A stretch of 64,000 bases of DNA, from assembly GCF_001427795.1 (NCBI RefSeq), contig NZ_LMHJ01000001.1, forward strand, positions 2,009,664 to 2,073,663, in the 5' to 3' direction. Below are positions 32,183 to 40,596 of the stretch, piece by piece; within the stretch, counting starts at the first letter, position 1; each line of letters starts with the position of its first letter. This stretch comes from Nocardioides sp. Root682. Its GTDB lineage: Bacteria > Actinomycetota > Actinomycetes > Propionibacteriales > Nocardioidaceae. A model generated the notes under the pieces. That model worked only from the letters and a program-made list of their open reading frames with translations. It made no database searches and had not been told where the DNA came from. The position numbers were made by a program, and so were the translations under genes.

Positions 32183-33379
32183 TCAGGCGCGGCGGTAGGC
32201 CGTCACGACGACGGCACCACCGAGACCGATGTTGTGCTGGAGCGCGACGCCGCCCGTGCCTGCGGCCGACTCGACCTGACGGGCGTCGGCGGTGCCGCGC
32301 AGCTGCCAGGTGAGCTCGCTGCACTGGGCAAGGCCGGTCGCGCCGAGGGGGTGGCCCTTGGAGATCAGGCCGCCGGACGGGTTGACGACCCAGCGGCCGC
32401 CGTACGTCGTGTCGTCGTTGTCGATGAGCTTGCCGGCCTCGCCGTCGGCGCACAGTCCGAGCGCCTCGTAGGTGAGCAGCTCGTTGGCGGAGAAGCAGTC
32501 GTGCAGCTCGATGACGTCGACGTCCTCCGCGCTGATGCCGGCCTGTGCGTAGACCTCGTTGGCCGCGCGACGCGACATCTCCTTCCCGACCAGCGACTGC
32601 GCCGACTTGTCGGTGAAGGTGCTGTCCATGTCGGTCACCATCGACTGACCGATGACCTCCACGGCCTGGTCGCCGAGCCCGTGCTTCTCCACGAACGCCT
32701 CGCTCGCGAGGATCACCGCGCCCGAGCCGTCCGAGGTCGGCGAGCACTGCAGCTTGGTCAGCGGTCCGTACACCTGGCGGGACGCGAGGATCTCCTCGAG
32801 CGTGTAGACGTCCTGGAACTGGGCGTACGGGTTGTTCGCCGAGTGGCGGTGGTTCTTCACCCCGACCTTCGCGAACTGCTCCACCGTCGTGCCATACAGC
32901 TCCATGTGCTCGTTGCCGGCCGCGCCGAACATGTACGGCGCCGGCGGCATCGCGAACTCCTGGAGCTCCGCGAGCGCGAGGAGGTGCTTCATCAGCGGCT
33001 GCTCGCGGTCGTCGTACATCGACCCGAGCGAGCCCGGCTGCATCTTCTCGAAGCCGAGCGCGAGCGTGCAGTCGGCGAGACCGCCCCGGATCGCCTGGGT
33101 GGCCAGGTAGAGCGCGGTGGAACCGGTCGAGCAGTTGTTGTTCACGTTGACGACCGGCAGGCCGGTCATCCCGAGCTCGTAGACCGCCCGCTGGCCGGCG
33201 GTGGACTCGCCGTAGACGTAGCCGACATAGGCCTGCTGGACCTCGCGGTAGTCGATGCCCGCGTCCTCGAGCGCCTTGGTGCCCGACTCGCGCGCCATGT
33301 CGGGGTAGTCCCAGTCCCGGGATCCGGGCTTCTCGAACTTCGTCATCCCGACTCCGACGACATAGACCTTGTTCGCCAT
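32183..33379 (-). CDS. SCP-x-type thiolase / lipid-transfer protein (Ltp-like)
   Basis: The 398-residue thiolase-fold protein carries the nucleophilic cysteine in [14 protein letters not shown] (about residue 83), [12 protein letters not shown], and the His loop [14 protein letters not shown]. The C-terminal loop reads [12 protein letters not shown] in place of the CxG loop of classical thiolases. This pattern is that of sterol-carrier-protein thiolases such as Ltp2-Ltp4, which cleave branched side-chain acyl-CoAs by thiolysis or as retro-aldolases with a DUF35 partner. No DUF35 gene was seen nearby. It is the first gene of the operon and begins just downstream of two operators. The start is ATG 33379. 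Confidence 0.9.
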   Translation of the reverse strand: MANKVYVVGVGMTKFEKPGSRDWDYPDMARESGTKALEDAGIDYREVQQAYVGYVYGESTAGQRAVYELGMTGLPVVNVNNNCSTGSTALYLATQAIRGGLADCTLALGFEKMQPGSLGSMYDDREQPLMKHLLALAELQEFAMPPAPYMFGAAGNEHMELYGTTVEQFAKVGVKNHRHSANNPYAQFQDVYTLEEILASRQVYGPLTKLQCSPTSDGSGAVILASEAFVEKHGLGDQAVEVIGQSMVTDMDSTFTDKSAQSLVGKEMSRRAANEVYAQAGISAEDVDVIELHDCFSANELLTYEALGLCADGEAGKLIDNDDTTYGGRWVVNPSGGLISKGHPLGATGLAQCSELTWQLRGTADARQVESAAGTGGVALQHNIGLGGAVVVTAYRRA

Positions 33380-33402
33380 CTGACGGCTCCCTCATTTTTC
33401 CT

Positions 33403-33444
33403 CGGACACGATGTCCGGGCAAAAGTACGTCGGACAGGCTGTCC
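33403..33444. promoter_or_regulatory. Two TetR-type operators, GGACA-N3-TGTCC
   Basis: CGGACA-CGA-TGTCCG (33403-33417) and GGACA-GGC-TGTCC (33432-33444) are two inverted repeats with the same half-site, centres 28 bases apart. They lie in the 96-base gap between the divergent thiolase and TetR genes. The likely ligand is the adjacent TetR protein, which would then control both the degradation operon and itself. Confidence 0.75.
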
Positions 33445-33475
33445 AGTCAAGAGCATCGGCGGTAATGTGCGCCCC

Positions 33476-34177
33476 GTGGCGAGGACGACGGTCGATGCGA
33501 GCACGACCCCGGACGGTCGCGACACCCGCTGGGACGACCACCGCGCAGCGCGGCACGAGCGGATCCTCGCGGCAGCGATCGACGCGATCGATGCCGAAGG
33601 TGGGGCGATCGGCGTCGCCGCGATCGCCGACCGGGCCTCGGTCCCCCGCTCGGTCGTCTACCGGCTGTTCGAGAACCGCGACGACCTCGACGAACAGATC
33701 CGGACCCGGATCATCGACACCCTGATGGCCGACCTCGCGCCCGCGCTCGACCCCACCGGCACCATCAGGGAAGCGATCAGCCGCGCCACCACGACCTACG
33801 TGGGCTGGGTGGCCGACCACCCCCGGCTGCAGCAGTTCCTCGGCACCGGGTCAGCCACCCGGCGTCGTACCGGCTCGCGCGTCGTCACCGGCACCAGGAC
33901 GGCGATCGCACTGGGGCTCGTGACTCTCCTCGAGTCCGAGCTCGCGCAGCTGTCCAGCGAACCACCACCGCCGGGTGCCGCCCAGAACCTGGCGTTCGGG
34001 ATCGTCGGCCTCGTCGACGGCAGCGTCAACCGGTGGGTGGCCCACCCGGAGGCGCGCAGCAGTGCCGAGGAGCTGGTCGAGTTCCTGACCGACGCGGTGT
34101 GGAGTGTGCTGTCCTCCCACGCCGACCGGCTCGGCGTACCGATGACTCCGGACCAGCGGCTGGTCTCGCGTCGGTGA
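33476..34177 (+). CDS. TetR-family repressor of the side-chain degradation operon
   Basis: The 233-residue protein has a TetR helix-turn-helix at about residues 25-70 (HERILAAAIDAIDAEGG, then IGVAAIADRASVPRSVVYRLF). A helical ligand domain with a TetR_C-like end follows. The GTG at 33476 is chosen because it begins the conserved part and lies 31 bases after the second operator. Divergent placement next to the operon and the two GGACA palindromes make local control likely. The inducer is probably an acyl-CoA intermediate, by analogy with other steroid TetR proteins. Its stop lies next to a palindromic repeat. Confidence 0.87.
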   Translation: MARTTVDASTTPDGRDTRWDDHRAARHERILAAAIDAIDAEGGAIGVAAIADRASVPRSVVYRLFENRDDLDEQIRTRIIDTLMADLAPALDPTGTIREAISRATTTYVGWVADHPRLQQFLGTGSATRRRTGSRVVTGTRTAIALGLVTLLESELAQLSSEPPPPGAAQNLAFGIVGLVDGSVNRWVAHPEARSSAEELVEFLTDAVWSVLSSHADRLGVPMTPDQRLVSRR

Positions 34178-34178
34178 G

Positions 34179-34266
34179 AGTTTCACCGGCCAGCCGGTGA
34201 AACTCCCGCTGGGACGAGGAAGTTTCATCGTCCAAGCATGAGTTTCACCGCTCGGCCGGTGAAACT
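34179..34266. repeat. Compound palindromic repeat element, copy 2
   Basis: This diverged copy of the element at 15980 has outer palindromes at 34179-34204 (AGTTTCACCGGCC half-site, one changed base) and 34241-34266 (two changes). Between them is a shorter, decayed central hairpin (GGGACGA ... TCGTCCAAGC). It separates the convergent TetR and VWA genes and could act as a terminator for both. Confidence 0.88.
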
Positions 34267-34274
34267 CCCGCCGC

Positions 34275-35711
34275 CTACCAGGCCAGCTCGTGCACGAACT
34301 CGCTGAGCTGGTTGAGGTTGCGGCACTCGATCATCCGCACGATCTCGCCGTACGTCGGCGCGGCGGAGTCGCCCGTGCCCCAGTTGCGCTCGTGCTCGGG
34401 GTTCAGCCAGAACGCCCGCTTCACCTGGCCGGCGAGCTGCTTGAGGGTGTCCTCGTGGAGGTCGCTGTAGTTGGAGCGGGCGTCGCCGAGGATCAGCAAC
34501 GTGGTCTTCGGACCGAGGGCGTCGGCATGCTGCTCGGCGAACTTGGTGAACACGCGGCCGTAGTTGGTGCGACCCCACAGGGCTGCGTGGCTGGCGCTCG
34601 CGGCGAGGTCGGCGAGGACGTCGACGGGGTCGGCCCCCGGACGGAAGTGGCCGGTGACCTCGTGCACGTGGTCGATGAACGTGAACGCGCGCATGCTCTG
34701 GAACACCTCGCGCAGGGCGAACACGAAGAGCAGGGTGAACTGCGCGAAGTTGGCGGTCGAACCGCTCACGTCGCAGAGCACGACCAGGTCCGTGCGGTGG
34801 GGACGCTTGGGCCGGTGGTGGGTGGTCATGGGTACGCCGCCGGTGGCCATCGAGGCACGGACGGTCCGCCGGAAGTCCAAGGGGGCCGAACGCGCGTGGC
34901 GTGAGTGCTGCTCCTTCGCGAGCCGGGTCGCGAGGCGCCGGGCGAGCGGGAAGATCTCCTTGCGCATCTCGTCGAGGTCGGTGCGCCGCGCGGCCATGAA
35001 CGCGAGCTGGTCGATGCTGGGGCGCACCGCCACTTCAGCGACGTGATCGGGGCCCTTCTCCTCGGCGATCCGGCGACGCGCGTCGCCCTCGACCATCGCG
35101 GTGAAGGCCCCGATCCGCTGGTTGGCCACCCGCCGGGCGTCGTCCTCATCGGCTCCGTCGGCCATCAAGCCCTGGACCAGCCGGTCGATCAGCTCCTGCG
35201 GGGCCACTCGCTGCAGGGCGGTGTAGGCCGACCACGAGGACAGTCCGGGGCCACGGCCGGGCATCGAGCCGAAGGTGCCGACCATCTCGGCCGCCATCCG
35301 CTGCATCTCCGCCGGGTCCATCTCGCCCGCTTCGAGCATCTCGGCGAGCCGGTCGCGGAAGCTCAGCAGCGCCTCGGCGTTGTCGCGGACCGGGCCACCC
35401 TCACCCTGCTCGCCGTCGCCGTTGCCGTCCCCGTCGGTCGCCCCTGTCGCGGCCGCGCCGTTGCCCACCATGCCGGGGAAGTAGACGTCGAAGAGCGCGT
35501 CGAACGTCGTACGTTGCGACTGCTTCTTGACCATGGTGGCGGCGAACGCATCCCGCACGGTGTCGCGGCTCGTCCAGTGCAGTGCCGAGAGGGCAGCCAC
35601 GGCATCGAGGTCCTCGGCCAGCGACACGGACAGCCCGGCACCGCGCAGCGCCTCGACGAACGCGAGGTGGCGGTCCAGGAGCCCGGAGCGGCCTGAGCGA
35701 TCAGGGGTCAT
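34275..35711 (-). CDS. CoxE-like VWA-domain protein, partner of MoxR ATPase
   Basis: The 478-residue protein has a long helical N-terminal part. A Gly/Asp-rich insert (ATGATDGDGNGDGEQGEGG) lies near 85-105. A C-terminal von Willebrand A domain from about 310 carries the metal-site motif DVSGSTANF, then WGRTNYG and LLILGDARSNY. CoxE-like proteins work with MoxR AAA ATPases in metallocofactor insertion or complex assembly. The MoxR gene lies 4 bases upstream. The client enzyme is not in the window. The ATG at 35711 is used, since extra codons upstream overlap moxR. Confidence 0.88.
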   Translation of the reverse strand: MTPDRSGRSGLLDRHLAFVEALRGAGLSVSLAEDLDAVAALSALHWTSRDTVRDAFAATMVKKQSQRTTFDALFDVYFPGMVGNGAAATGATDGDGNGDGEQGEGGPVRDNAEALLSFRDRLAEMLEAGEMDPAEMQRMAAEMVGTFGSMPGRGPGLSSWSAYTALQRVAPQELIDRLVQGLMADGADEDDARRVANQRIGAFTAMVEGDARRRIAEEKGPDHVAEVAVRPSIDQLAFMAARRTDLDEMRKEIFPLARRLATRLAKEQHSRHARSAPLDFRRTVRASMATGGVPMTTHHRPKRPHRTDLVVLCDVSGSTANFAQFTLLFVFALREVFQSMRAFTFIDHVHEVTGHFRPGADPVDVLADLAASASHAALWGRTNYGRVFTKFAEQHADALGPKTTLLILGDARSNYSDLHEDTLKQLAGQVKRAFWLNPEHERNWGTGDSAAPTYGEIVRMIECRNLNQLSEFVHELAW

Positions 35712-35715
35712 GTCG

Positions 35716-36594
35716 TCACGCCCGGTTGAGCTTGAGCTCCTTGACAGCCCGCTCGTGGTCGGACTGATGCTTGAGCACCGCACCGAGGGTGTCGCGGATC
35801 GCCTTCTCGTCGAGGTCGCGGATCTCGAGCGCGATCAGCGTGCGCGCCCAGTCGACCGACTCCGCGATCGAGGGCGCCTTCTTGAGCTCCAGCTCACGCA
35901 TCCGGGCGACCGTCGCGACGAGCTGCTCGGCGATCCGGTCGTCCAGACCGGGGACCTGCTGCTGCAGGATCTCCCGCTCACGCGCGGCGTCGGGGTAATC
36001 GAGGTGAAGGTAGAGGCACCGGCGCTTGACCGCCTCGGACAGCTCCCGGCTCGCGTTCGAGGTGAGTACGACGAACGGCCGGCGCGTCGCGGCGACGGTC
36101 CCCAGCTCGGGGATGGTCACCTGGAAGTCGCTGAGCACCTCGAGGAGCAACCCCTCGACCTCGATGTCGGTCTTGTCGACCTCATCGATCAGCAGCACCG
36201 TCGGCTCGTCGCGACGGATCGCCGTGAGCAGCGGCCGGGTGAGCAGGAACTCCTCGGTGAAGATGTCGTCGTGGGTGGCGTTCCAGTCCCCGCCCGCGTT
36301 GTTCGAGGCGTTGGCGGCCTGGATGCGCAGCAGCTGCTTCTTGTAGTTCCACTCGTAGAGCGCCCGGGCCTCGTCGAGTCCCTCGTAGCACTGCAGCCTC
36401 ACGAGTTCTGCACCCGTGGCGCGCGACACCGCCTTGGCGAGCTCGGTCTTGCCGACACCGGCCGGACCCTCGAGCAGCAGCGGCTTCTCGAGCGCGCCCG
36501 CGAGGTAGGTCGTCGTGGCTGTTGCAGCGTCGGCGAGGTAGCCGGCGGCACCGAGCCGAGTGGCCGCGTCGGCCGGTGATTCGAACCAGGTCAT
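35716..36594 (-). CDS. MoxR-family AAA ATPase
   Basis: The 292-residue AAA+ ATPase has Walker A GPAGVGKTELAKAV (about 41-54), Walker B VLLIDEVDKTD (about 128-138), sensor 1 PFVVLTSNASREL, and the arginine-finger region KRRCLYLHLDYPD. MoxR proteins act as chaperones together with VWA proteins, and a CoxE-like gene follows directly. The ATG at 36594 is preferred, with GGGG upstream. An in-frame ATG at 36603 adds only three residues. Confidence 0.92.
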   Translation of the reverse strand: MTWFESPADAATRLGAAGYLADAATATTTYLAGALEKPLLLEGPAGVGKTELAKAVSRATGAELVRLQCYEGLDEARALYEWNYKKQLLRIQAANASNNAGGDWNATHDDIFTEEFLLTRPLLTAIRRDEPTVLLIDEVDKTDIEVEGLLLEVLSDFQVTIPELGTVAATRRPFVVLTSNASRELSEAVKRRCLYLHLDYPDAAREREILQQQVPGLDDRIAEQLVATVARMRELELKKAPSIAESVDWARTLIALEIRDLDEKAIRDTLGAVLKHQSDHERAVKELKLNRA

Positions 36595-36749
36595 GCGCCC
36601 CATAGTGCCGGTCCGGTGGGTGGTCCGGACATCCACGTCCCGGTTGATGTCTGGTGGATCACCCGTTCCGGGTCGTGACTCCGACCCTTCCGACTCGTTG
36701 AGATCGACAACAGACCGTCGACCAAACAGAACGCGCAGGGGGGCCACCA

Positions 36750-37127
36750 ATGACTGATGAAGTCATGCCCGCCCGCCGCTTCCGGGTCGTGGTCCAGGCG
36801 ATCCGTTCGGCCAGTACGGCGGGCGCGCTGACCCTCCTCGTCGGCTTCGGCGCCATGAACGTGATCACCTCGCCCCAGCCGACCGAGCCTGCCGAGCAGC
36901 TGGGCATGCAGTCAGGTCCGCTCGACGACATGATGCAGCTCAACCGGTGCTCCTTCACCGGCTTCGACCGCGACGTGATCCCCAGCAAGGCGATCGTGCG
37001 CACCCCCGAGGGCGACACCGAACTGGTGTCCTTCGACCACGGCTGGGCGGTCTTCAGCGGCGAGGTCGCCGGCGAGCTCGTCGCGGTGTGTCTCGGTGCC
37101 GCCGCACCCACCACCGCCCCCGGCTGA
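36750..37127 (+). CDS. Hypothetical membrane-anchored protein
   Basis: The 125-residue protein has one N-terminal hydrophobic helix (about 22-40, STAGALTLLVGFGAMNVI). A small extracytoplasmic domain follows with two cysteines (NRCSFTGFDRDVIPSKA, then VAVCLGAAAP). No family is recognised. The ATG at 36750 has a GGGGG tract 8 bases upstream. It converges with the Tat-exported esterase (4-base gap). Confidence 0.7.
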   Translation: MTDEVMPARRFRVVVQAIRSASTAGALTLLVGFGAMNVITSPQPTEPAEQLGMQSGPLDDMMQLNRCSFTGFDRDVIPSKAIVRTPEGDTELVSFDHGWAVFSGEVAGELVAVCLGAAAPTTAPG

Positions 37128-37131
37128 GAAG

Positions 37132-38034
37132 TCACCGCTGGGCGATGGCGCCGCCCAGGAACGCCAGCACCGACGGAGCGATCCGTCGCCAGTAGCCGCT
37201 GTCGTGGTCACCGAGCTCGAAGCCACCAGCGGGCCGGCGGTCGAACCCTTCGACGTACTCCTTCGACGTCGCGTAGAACGGGTCGCCCTCACCGCAGTCG
37301 ACCCGCACCGCGATGCCGTCGAGGTCCTGCTGGCGACCCATGACCGTCGTCGCGTCGAAGTCGGCCTCGTCGTCGTACGCGCCCGGCGCCGTGTCGTCGT
37401 ACTCGCGCCACAGCGCGGGCGACAGGGCCGCCACCGCGGGGACCCGATCGGGACCGAGGAGCGAGGCGAAGCGGAGCGCGCCGAAACCGCCCATCGACCA
37501 GCCGAGCAGGCCGATCCGGCGCGTGTCGAAGCCGTGGTCCGCGAGCAGGGGCAGGAACTCGTCGATCACCATCGTGCTGGCGTGATCGCCGTCGGCCCGG
37601 TCGTGCCAGTACGAGTCCCCGCCGTCGACACTGGCGATCGCGAAGGGCGGGACGCCGTCCGCCACGGCCGCCGCGAGGAACCGGTCGAGGCCCAACCGGT
37701 CGGGTCGGAACGCCGAGGTGTGGTCCTGCCTGCGTCCGTGCAGTGCCACCACCACGGGCAGCGTGCCGGTGGCGCCGGGCGGGCGAGAGATCGCCCAGCC
37801 GACGTCCTTGCCACGCGCCCGGGACGCGAAGGTGCCCGACGCGAAGGCGCCCGCCTCGACATCGGGTACGACGCCCTCGGCTCCGTCACGCCCGAGGCGG
37901 TGGTAGAGCCAGGCTCGGCCGGGCAGCACCTCGGTCTCGATCCCGGCGAGTGCCGCGCCCCCTGCGACGGCGGCACCGGTCCCGCCGAGCAGGAGCCCCC
38001 GCCGACTGATCCGTGTACCTCTTGCGTCGCCCAT
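37132..38034 (-). CDS. Tat-exported alpha/beta-hydrolase (esterase family)
   Basis: The 300-residue protein starts with a twin-arginine signal (ISRRGLLLGGTGAAVAGG, residues 8-25). An esterase-D/PHB-depolymerase-like alpha/beta-hydrolase follows, with PVVVALHGR, the nucleophile elbow GWSMGG (Ser about 196), an acid region VRVDCGEGDPFY, and the histidine in GDHDSGYW. It would fold in the cytoplasm and act outside the membrane on an ester, possibly a mycolyl or acyl ester. The substrate is unknown. The ATG at 38034 puts the RR motif in the right place. Confidence 0.87.
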   Translation of the reverse strand: MGDARGTRISRRGLLLGGTGAAVAGGAALAGIETEVLPGRAWLYHRLGRDGAEGVVPDVEAGAFASGTFASRARGKDVGWAISRPPGATGTLPVVVALHGRRQDHTSAFRPDRLGLDRFLAAAVADGVPPFAIASVDGGDSYWHDRADGDHASTMVIDEFLPLLADHGFDTRRIGLLGWSMGGFGALRFASLLGPDRVPAVAALSPALWREYDDTAPGAYDDEADFDATTVMGRQQDLDGIAVRVDCGEGDPFYATSKEYVEGFDRRPAGGFELGDHDSGYWRRIAPSVLAFLGGAIAQR

Positions 38035-38091
38035 GTCGAAGATGATGACGCCCGAGGCACCCGGCCGGTTGACCGGCACGGGCTCCGAAGG

Positions 38092-39402
38092 TCAGCGGAA
38101 CCCGTCGTTGTCCTCGAGGTCGGCCCGTACGAACGCCACCGCCTCCAGCAGCGCCGGGCCAGCAGCCCTTCCCGAGAGCGCCACGGACACCGCCTGCGCG
38201 AACTGGCTGCTCAGGACGGCGTAGCCCGGAGTGACCGGTCGCGCCACGGCCACGCAGGTCGCGGTCGGCGCATCGATGCCGCAACTGCGGACCAGTTGCT
38301 CCGCGAAGAGCGCCAGCGGGCCGTCCTCGGCGTAGAGCGTCGAATCCTCCAGCGCAGTCGAGCTGCCCGGGACCGCGCCGTTCGCGTCCGCCATCCTGAG
38401 CACCTCCTCGTCCTGCAGGAGATGGGCCAGGAACGTTGCAGCCGCGTGCTGCCGAGCGTCGCCGCTGGCGGTCACGGTCCAGGCCCACGAACCCTGACCG
38501 GTCTTGCTGCCGTTGCCGAGATCGGGCAGCGGCAGCACGAGCAGGTCGTCGCCGAGCGCCGCTGCGTAGTCGCGGTAGGTCCAGTGCCCGACCCAGGAAA
38601 GGGGTGCCCGTCGGGAGACGAACGCGTCGTCCTTCTCGTTCGGGTCGACGTACGGCGCCCACCCCCGCAGCGTGTCCAGCGCACTCCGGGTGGCCGCGCC
38701 GTCCAGATGACCCGCCGGCGAGAGCGTGTCCTGGTCGATGAGGTCACCGCCCGCTGAGGCGACGAGCGGCGCGAACCCGTAGGTCAGCCACTCCCCCACG
38801 CCGTAGTTGAGCTTCACGTCCAGGACCTTCCCGTCAGCGTCCTTCTTCGCGAGCGCCGCCAGTGCAGCGCTGAACTCCTCGGCGGTCCAGGCGTCATCGA
38901 CGGTCGTCGGCCACTCCACTCCGGCTGCCCGCAACGCCCGGCGGTCGGCGTACAGGCCGAGACCGGAGTCGAAGGTGCCGACGGCGTAGGTGCGGCCGTG
39001 GTGCGAGCCCTGCGCCTTGAGCGAGGACAACTGGTCGGTCAACACCTGGTCAGGGAGCAGACCGTCGAGAGGCACGAGCGCATCCTGGTGGACGTAGCCG
39101 GCCAGCAACGGGCCGTCGACCTCGGCGACGTCGGGCAGGTCGCCACTCGCCGCCGCGGTCTGGAGCGCGTCGTTGTAGTCACCCTCCGCGATCATCCGGA
39201 GCTCGACCTCGACGTCGTCGTGGCTGTCGTTGAACGTCGCCACCTGCTGCTCGAGCACGGCCCGTTCCGCATCCGTGCCGTCATGGGCCCACACCTCGAC
39301 GGCGACACGTTCGGGCCCGGGGTCGGCTCCGCAGCCGGCGAGCGCCACCAGCAGGCAGGGCAGACCGGCCAGCAGGAAGGACCGCAGGGATGTCACGACC
39401 AC
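38092..39402 (-). CDS. Extracellular solute-binding lipoprotein (ABC sugar type), orphan
   Basis: The 436-residue protein has a lipoprotein signal with lipobox LVALAGC (Cys about 24) and the family 1 solute-binding fold (VEVWAHDGTDAERAVLEQQV, GDLPDVAEVDGP, YAVGTFDSGLGLYADRRAL, PLSWVGHWTYRDY). Such proteins deliver sugars or oligosaccharides to ABC permeases, but no permease or ATPase genes adjoin it. It is divergent from a diguanylate cyclase gene with only 84 bases between starts, so it may serve as a sensor partner. The start is GTG 39402 or GTG 39396. Confidence 0.85.
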   Translation of the reverse strand: MVVTSLRSFLLAGLPCLLVALAGCGADPGPERVAVEVWAHDGTDAERAVLEQQVATFNDSHDDVEVELRMIAEGDYNDALQTAAASGDLPDVAEVDGPLLAGYVHQDALVPLDGLLPDQVLTDQLSSLKAQGSHHGRTYAVGTFDSGLGLYADRRALRAAGVEWPTTVDDAWTAEEFSAALAALAKKDADGKVLDVKLNYGVGEWLTYGFAPLVASAGGDLIDQDTLSPAGHLDGAATRSALDTLRGWAPYVDPNEKDDAFVSRRAPLSWVGHWTYRDYAAALGDDLLVLPLPDLGNGSKTGQGSWAWTVTASGDARQHAAATFLAHLLQDEEVLRMADANGAVPGSSTALEDSTLYAEDGPLALFAEQLVRSCGIDAPTATCVAVARPVTPGYAVLSSQFAQAVSVALSGRAAGPALLEAVAFVRADLEDNDGFR

Positions 39403-39486
39403 AGGCTTCGGCCGGGATCCGGCTCATCTGAGGACCCGTTCGGCCGATCAGTCAGCAGGAGGACTGGCAGGGAAAGGGCGCCGCAC

Positions 39487-40566
39487 ATGCACAGGGTCAC
39501 ATCGCTGGTGACGTCGCTGCTGGTGGCTGTCGCGCTGCTCGGGCTCGCGGGCACGACGGCTGCTGCCCTGACCGCCATCTCGCGTGCCAACGATCGCGTG
39601 ACCTCCACGCGCGAGCTGGTCTCCCAGTTCGCCCTGCTGCGCGAAGCACTGTCCGAGGAGGCGTTCGCCGAGGCGGGCTACCGCCGCTCTGGCAGCGACG
39701 AGGCGTGGCAACGCGTGGAGGCGGCGGTCGCGGCCATGCCGCTGCTGATCCAGGAGGTGCGCCAGCAGGTTCCCAGCAGCAACGGCCTCGCCCTGTCGCA
39801 GTTCGCCGTCCTCAACGCCCGCTACGTCCGCCAGCTCCGGGCCACCCGGGACTCCATGACCACGGATGCCGACGACCGCGTCGCCGGCCCGGCACTCGAC
39901 GCCATGCGCACCCTGCTGGAGGCCATCATCAGCAGACATCGCGATGCCGTCACCGAGGCGACCGTTCAACAGGCCGACCTGACCCGGCGTCTCAGCCTGC
40001 TGCTGCCGATCGTGTTCGTCCTCGCGTTCGCGGTCCTGGTGTGGGTCTTCCGACTCGACCGTCGCGAACAACGCAGGCTCCGTCACGAATCGGCCGACCA
40101 CCGGACGCGAGCGCTCACAGACCCCCTCACGGGCCTGCCGAACCGCGCCGCCCTGCTCGGAATCATGGCAGGCGAACTGGGCCGCCCGGACTCGCAGGCA
40201 GCGCTGCTGTTCCTCGACCTCGACCGGTTCAAGCCGATCAACGACACCTGGGGACACCACGCGGGCGACTCCGTCCTCCAGCAGGTCGCGGACCGGCTGC
40301 AGGACGCCGTACGGGACGACGACTTCGCTGCCCGCCTCGGAGGTGACGAGTTCGCGGTGTTCCTTCCCAGGGGCAGCGGGGCCGAGTCGGTCGAGGCGCG
40401 CATCCTCGCTGCGTTCGCGACGCCGTTCGACGTGGCCGGTGAACCGTTCGAACTGCACACCTCGATCGGCATGGCCCGCTCGAGGGGCGCGGAGCAAGGT
40501 CCCGACGATCTCCTCCGGCTGGCGGACGAAGCGCTGTACCGCGCCAAGCGAGCCCGTTGCCGCTGA
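39487..40566 (+). CDS. Membrane diguanylate cyclase (GGDEF)
   Basis: The 359-residue protein has a transmembrane helix at about 7-29, an extracytoplasmic helical sensor region (30-172), a second transmembrane helix (173-195), and a cytoplasmic GGDEF domain (about 205-355). The active site reads LGGDEFAVF. An RxxD inhibitory site (RDDD) lies exactly five residues before it, so product feedback by cyclic di-GMP is expected. DPLTGLPNRAAL is the usual domain opening. It makes cyclic di-GMP from two GTP. The start is ATG 39487, and it is divergent from the orphan binding lipoprotein. Confidence 0.93.
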   Translation: MHRVTSLVTSLLVAVALLGLAGTTAAALTAISRANDRVTSTRELVSQFALLREALSEEAFAEAGYRRSGSDEAWQRVEAAVAAMPLLIQEVRQQVPSSNGLALSQFAVLNARYVRQLRATRDSMTTDADDRVAGPALDAMRTLLEAIISRHRDAVTEATVQQADLTRRLSLLLPIVFVLAFAVLVWVFRLDRREQRRLRHESADHRTRALTDPLTGLPNRAALLGIMAGELGRPDSQAALLFLDLDRFKPINDTWGHHAGDSVLQQVADRLQDAVRDDDFAARLGGDEFAVFLPRGSGAESVEARILAAFATPFDVAGEPFELHTSIGMARSRGAEQGPDDLLRLADEALYRAKRARCR

Positions 40567-40596
40567 GACCCTCAGGGGGGACGGGGCCGCGTGCGG

